A DNA stretch of 16,283 nt from Paramuribaculum sp. (GTDB taxonomy: Bacteria; Bacteroidota; Bacteroidia; Bacteroidales; Muribaculaceae): contig JAIDXA010000150.1 in the NCBI GenBank assembly GCA_029058705.1, positions 1 through 16,283 of the forward strand, given 5' to 3'. This document shows, piece after piece, positions 7,709 through 14,028 of the stretch. Positions within the stretch are counted from its first letter, which is position 1. Every line of letters starts with the position of its first letter. Under the pieces are notes generated by a model. That model ran no database searches. It was not told the origin of the DNA and saw only the letters and a program-made list of their open reading frames with translations. The position numbers were made by a program, and so were the translations under genes.

Positions 7709-8764
7709 TTAACTTTTAGAATCGTTTTTAACATTGATTATTACATTTCCGCCAATAAGAGTGCGGACTTCCACTATTCCGGGCGGTAGGGCTATCGGAC
7801 TGACCCCATCTTCACCAAAGCTCACTGGAGCCATCTCCACACGAATGTCATCCCAAAGGCCCGCCTCTATAAATGAGCTGAGCATAAGCGCGCCGCCTTC
7901 AACCATCACAGACGAGATTCCGACAGTGTGCAACCGCTCAACAATCTCCTTCGGCGAAGCATTCTCGTCAATCCGTACAACCGTCACCCAATCAGGAAGA
8001 TCCGTGCGGCCGACTGAGGTAAAATAGATGCATTCGCGGGAAGCGAACACCTTCGACAACGCGCTCACACGTCCACGCCGGTCAACAACAACTGGCCTCG
8101 GCGAATGGCCGCTGACATCACGCACCGACAACGACGGATTATCAGCGATAACCGTCTGCGAGCCAACAAGAATCGCATCATAAAGGCTTCGTTCGCGATG
8201 CATAAGCTGCAGCGACAGAGACGAAGAAATAGCCGCAGGGGGAGCATCGTATCCACGACGTCTATCAAGAAAACCGTCGGCACTCATTGCCCATTTGAGC
8301 ATGATATAAGGACGATGTTTCGTCTGCGCCACCAGAAATCGTCGGTTCAATGCCCTACATTCCTTCTCCATCACGCCAACAACGACTTCCGCTCCAGCAT
8401 CGCGCAACATCGCCACACCACGGCCTGAAACTTTCGGATTCGGATCACCACACCCTACGACCACGCGTCGTATTCCTTCCTTGATCAACAGCCTGGCGCA
8501 AGGCGGAGTCTTGCCGTAATGCGAGCATGGCTCAAAAGTCACATACATGGTTGATTCAGGCAAAAGCTCCCTGTCGGATTCCGAGACCGACCGCACCGCC
8601 CACACTTCCGCATGAGGACCGCCGTAACGCCGGTGATAGCCTTCGCCAATAACACGCCCGCGTGCCACAATAACAGCTCCCACCATCGGATTCGGCGAAG
8701 TAAAACCCTCGCCCAGACGGGCAAGCGCAAGCGCACGCTCCATATATTTACAGTCTATTTCCAA
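7709..8764 (-). CDS. ribD: Bifunctional riboflavin biosynthesis deaminase/reductase RibD
   Basis: RibD carries out two successive steps of riboflavin synthesis: deamination of the diaminopyrimidine from GTP, then NADPH-dependent reduction of the ribose side chain. The N-terminal cytidine-deaminase-like half shows the zinc site HAE (51-53) and PCSHYGKTPPC (Cys80, Cys89), with FTSPNPMVGAVIV before it. The C-terminal reductase half shows RPYIMLKWAMSADGFLD, ILVGSQTVIADNPSL and VEGG. With 351 residues it is near normal length. I chose the TTG at 8764 because it restores the family's leader before the conserved YM (here KYM); the ATG at 8743 would begin at that Met and lose the Tyr. TTG overlaps the ispG stop by 10 bp, suggesting translational coupling. 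A longer frame from 8836 lies inside ispG and is unlikely. Confidence 0.93.
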   Translation of the reverse strand: MEIDCKYMERALALARLGEGFTSPNPMVGAVIVARGRVIGEGYHRRYGGPHAEVWAVRSVSESDRELLPESTMYVTFEPCSHYGKTPPCARLLIKEGIRRVVVGCGDPNPKVSGRGVAMLRDAGAEVVVGVMEKECRALNRRFLVAQTKHRPYIMLKWAMSADGFLDRRRGYDAPPAAISSSLSLQLMHRERSLYDAILVGSQTVIADNPSLSVRDVSGHSPRPVVVDRRGRVSALSKVFASRECIYFTSVGRTDLPDWVTVVRIDENASPKEIVERLHTVGISSVMVEGGALMLSSFIEAGLWDDIRVEMAPVSFGEDGVSPIALPPGIVEVRTLIGGNVIINVKNDSKS

Positions 8765-10446
8765 TCTCCACAGGATTTTATAAGTGCAACCAACCGATCG
8801 ACAGCGTCCTCGGCCGGAATGTTGCGCTCCAGACACTCTTTCCCTTTATACAGACTAACACGCCCGATGCCTGCCCCGACATATCCGTAGTCTGCATCAG
8901 CCATCTCTCCGGGTCCGTTGACGATACACCCCATAACCCCTATTTTCAGGCCTTTCAAATGAGAGGTGGCATTCTTTACCCGCGCAAGCGTCGACTGCAG
9001 GTCAAACAAAGTGCGGCCACAACCCGGACATGATATGAATTCCGTTTTGGAGAACCGCAACCGTGCCGACTGAAGAATCGCGAAAGCCAGCCTTGAGGCA
9101 CTTTCAGCACTCATCCGATCCGATACGATCATCAGCCCGTCGGCCAACCCTGAAAGAAAAAGAGAACCAAGTTCAACAGAGGCTCTGACTGCGACTGTTT
9201 CTTCGTCAAAACCGTGATAATCAGCTCTGACAACGACAGGGTTCTTCAATCCAGCAGAAGCCATATATTCAAGAGCCGCAGCCATTTCAAGCGAACGGTT
9301 TGAGTGGGTCGAAGTCATCAACAGAATCTTGCCTTCAAGCGGCTTGACCTTTCCGGACAATATGTCAGAGGCTTCAACCTCATGAAACAAGCCGTCATTG
9401 TCATAAATAAACAGATCTGGCCTTAAATCCGGGCCATAGGAATCCGACGACGATTGCCCGACAACGACCGGCAGATGATCGCCTCCGACAAAACCGACCG
9501 GATCTGTCGGCCGTCGCCTCCCGCAACATAGTGGGAAACAGCGGTTAATCGCCGATTCTACTGCAGGGGCCGATGCGATGTCGTCGATGTAATCAACGAT
9601 CTTCCTGGCGACAGGCAACTCCAATTCCGGATCCTCGCTGAGCGACACACGGATAGTGTCACCGATGCCGAGTGCCAGCAATGAGCCGATACCAAGCGCC
9701 GACTTGATCCTGCCGTCCTCGCCATCACCGGCCTCTGTCACTCCCAGATGAAGCGGAAAAGCCATGCCTTCCCTCTCCATTGCCTTGACAAGAAGAAGAA
9801 CGGTCGTGACCATAACAACAACGTTAGAGGCTTTTATCGAAATGACAACATCGTTGAAATCCTCTTTCCGGAAAACGCGCAGAAACTCCATGGCGCTTTC
9901 AACCATGCCGGCCGGAGTATCGCCGTAGCGACTCATGATACGGTCCGACAAAGAACCGTGGTTCACTCCGAGCCTGACTGCAGTCCCGTTTTCCCGGCAT
10001 TTGTCGATAAACGGAATCAAAGTAGCCTCAAGCCTTTGCAGTTCGGCTACATATTCTTCATCGGTAAACTCGATTTTTTTGAACGTGCGCCCCGGATCAA
10101 CAAAATTCCCTGGATTGATACGGACCTTCTCGACAATCTCAGCAGCCGCGAATGCCGCCCGTGGATTGAAATGGATATCAGCCACCAGTGGAACCGTAAT
10201 GCCCGACTCCCGAAGCTGACGGCGAATTTCACCGAGATTCTGTGCCTCGCGCACTCCCTGTGCTGTGAACCGGACAAGTTCGGCTCCCGCAGCAATGATG
10301 CGACGACACTGCTCCACACTCGCCTGAGTGTCCATTGTCGACGTTGATGCCATCGACTGAAGCCTGACAGGATTCGTTCCGCCGATAGCCGTTGTCCCGA
10401 CCTTGACTTCCGACGTTGGCCGGCGTCTGTATTTCAGCGATGTCAT
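8755..10446 (-). CDS. ispG: 4-hydroxy-3-methylbut-2-enyl diphosphate synthase IspG (GcpE), insert-containing type
   Basis: IspG is the iron-sulfur enzyme of the MEP pathway that reductively opens methylerythritol cyclodiphosphate to HMBPP, on the way to isopentenyl diphosphate. The protein has 563 residues against about 370 in E. coli. The extra length lies between the TIM-barrel (about 1-285) and the C-terminal cluster domain (about 455-563), as in the three-domain forms of Bacteroidetes, Chlamydia and plants. The [4Fe-4S] ligands are visible: CPGC (Cys473, Cys476), GC in IGVMGCIVNGPGE (Cys507), and Glu514. The N-terminus has the typical RLQSMASTSTMDT. It starts at ATG, 13 bp after the purE stop, and overlaps ribD, so the three genes are probably one operon. 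It supplies precursors for UppS encoded nearby. Confidence 0.97.
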   Translation of the reverse strand: MTSLKYRRRPTSEVKVGTTAIGGTNPVRLQSMASTSTMDTQASVEQCRRIIAAGAELVRFTAQGVREAQNLGEIRRQLRESGITVPLVADIHFNPRAAFAAAEIVEKVRINPGNFVDPGRTFKKIEFTDEEYVAELQRLEATLIPFIDKCRENGTAVRLGVNHGSLSDRIMSRYGDTPAGMVESAMEFLRVFRKEDFNDVVISIKASNVVVMVTTVLLLVKAMEREGMAFPLHLGVTEAGDGEDGRIKSALGIGSLLALGIGDTIRVSLSEDPELELPVARKIVDYIDDIASAPAVESAINRCFPLCCGRRRPTDPVGFVGGDHLPVVVGQSSSDSYGPDLRPDLFIYDNDGLFHEVEASDILSGKVKPLEGKILLMTSTHSNRSLEMAAALEYMASAGLKNPVVVRADYHGFDEETVAVRASVELGSLFLSGLADGLMIVSDRMSAESASRLAFAILQSARLRFSKTEFISCPGCGRTLFDLQSTLARVKNATSHLKGLKIGVMGCIVNGPGEMADADYGYVGAGIGRVSLYKGKECLERNIPAEDAVDRLVALIKSCGDWK

Positions 10447-10459
10447 TTTGGTTTCAGAC

Positions 10460-10966
10460 TCAATTTGTTTTGAATTTATAGCGCACCTCGGCCAATTGTC
10501 CGTTGACTTTCACTATTTTTTCCGCAAGTGTCAGACGATATTCCTCATAGCGCGCAGCAAGATCCTTATCGCCAAGAGCCACAATCTGAGTTGCAAGAAT
10601 TCCGGCATTCATTCCGCCGTCAATAGCCACCGTGGCTACAGGAATCCCCGGAGGCATCTGAACGATGGCGTAGAGAGCATCGCGGCCGTCAAGTGTCGAA
10701 CTGATAGGCACTCCAATGACCGGAACAGGAGTCATGGCGGCAATCACTCCCGGAAGAGCGGCGGCCATGCCGGCCCCGGCAATGATGACTTCGATTCCAC
10801 GCTCTTTCGCACCGCGCGCAAAAGACTCGACTTCGGCCGGAGTCCGGTGGGCGGAAAGTGCGTTCATCTCAAACGGAATTTCCATCGCGTCGAGAAACTT
10901 TGCGGCTTTCTCCATGATAGGCAGATCGGAAATACTGCCCATTATAATGCTGACTTTAGGATTCAT
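10460..10966 (-). CDS. purE: N5-carboxyaminoimidazole ribonucleotide mutase PurE (class I)
   Basis: PurE moves the carboxyl group of N5-CAIR to give CAIR in de novo purine synthesis. The protein has 168 residues, the normal bacterial length. Visible motifs are IIMGSISDLPIM near the start, SAHRTP with the catalytic His40, IAGAGMAAALPGVIAAMTPVPVIGVP, QMPPGIPVATVAI and the MNAGILA block. The start is the ATG at 10966, which gives the family N-terminus; a longer frame from 11029 would place codons across the promoter and is rejected. It is the first gene of a probable purE-ispG-ribD operon with a good promoter 30 bp upstream. No PurK is encoded in the window. Confidence 0.97.
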   Translation of the reverse strand: MNPKVSIIMGSISDLPIMEKAAKFLDAMEIPFEMNALSAHRTPAEVESFARGAKERGIEVIIAGAGMAAALPGVIAAMTPVPVIGVPISSTLDGRDALYAIVQMPPGIPVATVAIDGGMNAGILATQIVALGDKDLAARYEEYRLTLAEKIVKVNGQLAEVRYKFKTN

Positions 10967-10996
10967 CTTTTCAATACAGTTTTTTGTTTCTGACCG

Positions 10997-11030
10997 CAAA
11001 GATAACCAATATAGTTGAATTAACGCCAAA
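10997..11030 (-). promoter_or_regulatory. Promoter of the purE-ispG-ribD operon
   Basis: On the minus strand TTTG (11027-11030) is followed after 22 bp by TATCTTTG (10997-11004). The spacing is slightly longer than the usual 19-21. Transcription would start near 10992, leaving a short leader of about 25 bases before the purE ATG at 10966. Confidence 0.65.
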
Positions 11031-11098
11031 AAAACATTTTTTGAACAATCGGAATCCGGTTCACCTCCCCCCGATAGGCATCAGTCATTCCATAAAGA

Positions 11099-11135
11099 AC
11101 GGCGGGTCAAATCCGTTATGATTCCGACCCGCCGT
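11099..11135 (-). terminator. Terminator-like hairpin after the downstream ompA paralog
   Basis: ACGGCGGGTC (11099-11108) and GACCCGCCGT (11126-11135) are perfectly complementary: a GC-rich 10-bp stem with a 17-nt loop that can pair a little further (ATC with GAT). On the minus strand it lies 33 bp after the stop at 11169 and is followed by TTCTTTATGG, a modest T-rich tail. It most likely ends the ompA transcript before purE. Confidence 0.75.
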
Positions 11136-11168
11136 GTGTGTTGATGAAAACTGTTTTGTCTGAAACGA

Positions 11169-12383
11169 TCAGTCAAGTGTGCAGATTGAAACGCGGTTCC
11201 AATCGTTTTCCGTAAACATGTGGCCGATGCCTTCACCTTCGGCTTTGATGCGGTCGGCTTTGATTCCGTACTTGGAAACCAGCGCATTCTTCACTGATTC
11301 GGCACGAGCCTGAGCCAGTTTGACATTCAAGTCAAGGTTACCGTCCTGCGACGCATAGCCTTTGACAAGGACCTTTGAATCTTTATGATTCTTCATGTAG
11401 GAGGCAACCATCTCGACATTAGGCATCTGATCAGCGGTGATGACCGAGCTTCCGATTTTATAGAAGATGTAGCGGACACTCTGCAGATTGTTGTTGACCT
11501 CCTTGATCACTTCGGGCTTGCGGTTTTTGCATGCCTGGAGCTGATTGGCGAGATCGGCTGCATTCGCCGCCGCGGCAGATGTGGCAGCGTTGCATGCTGC
11601 GATCTCTGCGCGCAGATCGTTGATCTGCTTGTTCAGGGCATCGAGTTCGGCCTGATTGCGAGTGTCGACAGGAACAAAACCAGGGCCAAAATTGTAAGTC
11701 ACACCGGCATTGAGATTAAATGTGGCTTTTGCACGGGAATAGGCGGCGGATGTCTGCTCTACATCAAGAGGCAGATATTCCGAACCTGTCATGTTCCATG
11801 CGACATATGGCTTCAGCGACAGAGTAAGATTTTTCGTCACATTGAAATTGAAGTTGATTCCGGCTTTTGTCAGAAGGAAGTTCTGGTCCTTTGCTTCAAT
11901 CGAATATGGCAGCATTGCCATTCTGTCGAAAAACTCATGTCCCCAACCGGCTCCGGCAGTGATCTCGATATCAAAAAAACGTCCGTCGAATTTATATCCG
12001 CCGAAAAGATTCATGAGGTTAACCGACCCATAGACTCCGACATACATATTGTCAATCGCTGTCGAGCTGCGGCCGGGTGCTATCGAATATGTGTTGCCAA
12101 GAATTGTGGTGAAGTAATCTGTGTTCCAGGATGAAGTGTTCACACCTGCAACGCCCTCTACGCCAAGCGCGAACGCCGGCGATATCTGTTTCTGGACGTG
12201 AAGTCCGAACTGACCGCGCATGTCGCCGAAGAATGCGTGATGACGGGCAAGCGGAGTAGTGACTCCACCGTCAAGGCCGATTGACCAGTTGTCGCCGAAA
12301 GAAGTGGGCGCGACAGCGTTCTGTGCATTCAGCGACATCGACATCGCAACGCCAGCCGCTGCTATAGCTATTATCTTTTTCAT
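11169..12383 (-). CDS. OmpA-family outer-membrane protein (downstream paralog)
   Basis: A 404-residue OmpA-type protein that should anchor the outer membrane to peptidoglycan. Signal peptide 1-20 (MSLNA). An N-terminal predicted eight-strand barrel (about 25-235) has the motif VGVYGSVNLMNLFGGYKFDGRFFDIEITAGAGWGHE shortened in the family to NLMNLFGGY and GAGWGH. A heptad-like alanine-rich linker (about 245-285) carries Cys264 and Cys285. The OmpA C-terminal domain (about 290-404) ends in VSICTLD. In that domain the helix motif LAQARAESV keeps the peptidoglycan-contact Arg, but the usual GYTD reads GYAS. It starts at ATG. It follows its paralog by 157 bp across a perfect hairpin, and I see no promoter of its own, so it may depend on read-through. 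Confidence 0.93.
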   Translation of the reverse strand: MKKIIAIAAAGVAMSMSLNAQNAVAPTSFGDNWSIGLDGGVTTPLARHHAFFGDMRGQFGLHVQKQISPAFALGVEGVAGVNTSSWNTDYFTTILGNTYSIAPGRSSTAIDNMYVGVYGSVNLMNLFGGYKFDGRFFDIEITAGAGWGHEFFDRMAMLPYSIEAKDQNFLLTKAGINFNFNVTKNLTLSLKPYVAWNMTGSEYLPLDVEQTSAAYSRAKATFNLNAGVTYNFGPGFVPVDTRNQAELDALNKQINDLRAEIAACNAATSAAAANAADLANQLQACKNRKPEVIKEVNNNLQSVRYIFYKIGSSVITADQMPNVEMVASYMKNHKDSKVLVKGYASQDGNLDLNVKLAQARAESVKNALVSKYGIKADRIKAEGEGIGHMFTENDWNRVSICTLD

Positions 12384-12450
12384 AATTGTGATAATTATCG
12401 TTTTATATCTTTAAAGAGAATTGGAAATTGATTGTCCCGAAACCGCGAAA

Positions 12451-12478
12451 CTCTGTGGCTCTCAGAAGAGCCACAGAG
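12451..12478 (-). terminator. Perfect 12-bp hairpin between the two ompA paralogs
   Basis: CTCTGTGGCTCT (12451-12462) and AGAGCCACAGAG (12467-12478) are exact inverse complements with a four-base loop. On the minus strand it comes 62 bp after the stop of the upstream paralog. It is followed only by TTTCGCGG, so the T-run is too short for a textbook terminator. It may be a partial terminator or an mRNA-stabilising stem that sets the ratio of the two proteins. Confidence 0.6.
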
Positions 12479-12540
12479 CAACGTTATTTTCAGTTCAGGC
12501 AATTATCCTTTCGGATGACTTACCTTATCGTTTATTCGGA

Positions 12541-13686
12541 TCAATCGAGAGTACAGATCGATACGCGGTTCCAATCGTTTTCTGTAAACATGTGACCGAT
12601 GCCTTCGCCTTCAGCTTTGATACGGTCAGCTTTGATGCCGTATTTGTTTACCAGAGCGTTCTTGACAGATTCCGCACGAGCCTGAGCGAGTTTGATGTTG
12701 AAGTCAAGATTACCGTCCTGAGAAGCATAACCCTTGATGACAACCTTAGAGTCTTTATGGTTCTTCATGTAGGATGCAACCATTTCCACGTTAGGCATCT
12801 GGTCTGCTGTGATGACAGAGCTGCCGACCTTGTAGAAGATATAGCGGACACTCTGCAGGTTGTTGCTGACTTCCTTGATCACTTCTGGTTTGCGGTTCTG
12901 GCAAGCCTGGAGCTGGTTTGCGAGGTCGGCGGCAGTTGCGGCGGCAGCGGCAGTTGCGGCGTTGCAAGCGGCGAGGTCTGCGCGAAGAGCATTGATCTGA
13001 GCGTTGAGTGCATCAATTTCAGCCTGGTTCTTGGTGTCAACACATTTGAAACCATCACCGAATTTATAAGCTACACCTGCGAAAATAGAGAAGGCTGCCT
13101 TTTCCTTGTTGTATGCGGCAGACGACTGGCTTACGCCTGCATCGCTCATGTCCCAGGTAACAGCGGGTTTGAGTGAGAGCGTCAGATGGCGGTTAACATT
13201 GAAGTTGAAGTTCAAACCAGCCTTGGTGGCGAAATAGTTATGATCCTCAGCTGTGTTGTCAGTGTAGTAGTCATGTCCCCAGCCGGCACCTGCCTGAACT
13301 TCGATTTCAAAAGGACGGGGAGCGCAATTGTATCCTCCGAAGAGGTTCATGAGATTGACTGTTCCATAAGCGCCGACATAAGAGTTGTCGAGAGCGGTTT
13401 TAGATTTGTCAGGATATGCGGGAGCGCTTTTCCAGGAAGAAGTGTTCACACCGGTATAGGCTTCGACACCGACTCCGAACACCGGAGAAACCTGTTTCTG
13501 AACGTGGATGCCGAAGGCACCTCGCATATCACCAATGAAGGAAGATCCATCGTAAAGAGGAGTGATACCACCACCTTCAACACCAATCGACCAATTGGAG
13601 AAGAATGAAGGAGCTTCCAAAGCTTGCTGTGCTTGCGCTGTCATCATCCCGGCAGCAGCGATAGCGATAAGGAATAATTTTTTCAT
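12541..13686 (-). CDS. OmpA-family outer-membrane protein (upstream paralog)
   Basis: A 381-residue OmpA-type protein, paralog of its downstream neighbour. Signal peptide 1-19 (ending MMTAQA), predicted barrel to about residue 213, alanine-rich linker with Cys241 and Cys262, then an OmpA C-terminal domain nearly identical in protein sequence to the neighbour's (IFYKVGSSVITADQ, HMFTENDWNRVSICTLD). The barrels have diverged much more, with shared blocks such as NLMNLFGGY and FGDMRG/IGDMRG. The start is the ATG at 13686, followed directly by the Lys-Lys signal peptide; the longer frame from 13719 begins inside the promoter. It is the first gene of the pair, with a -7 element about 33 bp upstream, and is divergent from the TonB-dependent receptor. 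Confidence 0.94.
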   Translation of the reverse strand: MKKLFLIAIAAAGMMTAQAQQALEAPSFFSNWSIGVEGGGITPLYDGSSFIGDMRGAFGIHVQKQVSPVFGVGVEAYTGVNTSSWKSAPAYPDKSKTALDNSYVGAYGTVNLMNLFGGYNCAPRPFEIEVQAGAGWGHDYYTDNTAEDHNYFATKAGLNFNFNVNRHLTLSLKPAVTWDMSDAGVSQSSAAYNKEKAAFSIFAGVAYKFGDGFKCVDTKNQAEIDALNAQINALRADLAACNAATAAAAATAADLANQLQACQNRKPEVIKEVSNNLQSVRYIFYKVGSSVITADQMPNVEMVASYMKNHKDSKVVIKGYASQDGNLDFNIKLAQARAESVKNALVNKYGIKADRIKAEGEGIGHMFTENDWNRVSICTLD

Positions 13687-13718
13687 TTTTGTTTTGTTTA
13701 ATGTTGATAAAATCGGCA

Positions 13719-13726
13719 CAAAGATA
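13719..13726 (-). promoter_or_regulatory. -7 promoter element of the upstream ompA paralog
   Basis: On the minus strand this reads TATCTTTG, matching TAnnTTTG. No TTTG is seen at the expected -33 position. The transcription start would be near 13714, giving a leader of about 28 bases before the ATG at 13686. Confidence 0.55.
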
Positions 13727-13942
13727 GAATATTTTATTTAAAAATTTAACTTAATGGATGCTTTTTGATTTTTTTTTATACCAAACCGCCAAATCAGCGG
13801 GATTCATCTCTTCTAAATATGTCTCAGCATGATAAATCTCTGTTGAAGCGGTCTTGTAATATCATAACACGTCATAAAAAATATTGTTTACTTTCCGATT
13901 GCTTTTTTTACGTCACCCCCTCCCCTCCCCATAGACCGGACC

Positions 13943-13961
13943 AATGCCGGCCGCCGGCATT
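13943..13961. promoter_or_regulatory. Perfect dyad, candidate operator upstream of the TonB receptor
   Basis: AATGCCGG (13943-13950), three bases, then CCGGCATT (13954-13961): an exact inverted repeat, 50 bp before the rightward -7 element. A third AATGCC follows at 13967-13972 in the direct orientation. Repeated half-sites suggest a dimeric regulator; a short hairpin is the alternative. Neither is shown by the sequence alone. Confidence 0.4.
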
Positions 13962-14011
13962 CAACAAATGCCATTGAAAAGAACCGCACCACAATAATCA
14001 GAGTTTTTGAT

Positions 14012-14019
14012 TAACTTTG
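14012..14019 (+). promoter_or_regulatory. -7 promoter element almost at the TonB-receptor start codon
   Basis: TAACTTTG matches TAnnTTTG and lies only 9 bases before the ATG at 14029. No -33 TTTG is seen 19-21 bp upstream. If used, the transcript would have a leader of only a few bases. Confidence 0.4.
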
Positions 14020-14028
14020 CAACAGATT

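Larger units (their letters stand above)
13687..14028. other. Divergent intergenic region between ompA and the TonB receptor
   Basis: About 340 bases without a credible gene. Going right, it holds the leftward -7 element of the upstream ompA paralog (13719-13726), an AT-rich stretch, a tract of C-runs (13916-13930), a perfect dyad (13943-13961), a further AATGCC half-site (13967-13972) and a rightward -7 element (14012-14019). A 70-codon frame at 13765-13977 has no coding look and covers these sites, so it is not called. Confidence 0.6.

Noticed and set aside
8765..8836. RibD start extended upstream to 8836
   Set aside because: It would overlap ispG by over 80 bases, and the extra residues do not resemble a RibD N-terminus.
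9748..10347. 199-codon plus-strand frame opposite ispG
   Set aside because: It lies wholly antisense to a certain ispG gene and its protein shows no recognisable motif; it is a by-product of codon use.
10967..11029. PurE start extended to 11029
   Set aside because: The extension crosses the promoter and adds residues absent from the family.
11385..13176. Two plus-strand frames of about 250 codons opposite the ompA genes, similar to each other
   Set aside because: Their likeness simply mirrors the similar OmpA domains on the other strand; they have no start context or motif of their own.
13765..13977. 70-codon plus-strand frame in the divergent intergenic region
   Set aside because: Composition is not coding-like, and it covers the C-run tract and the dyad.
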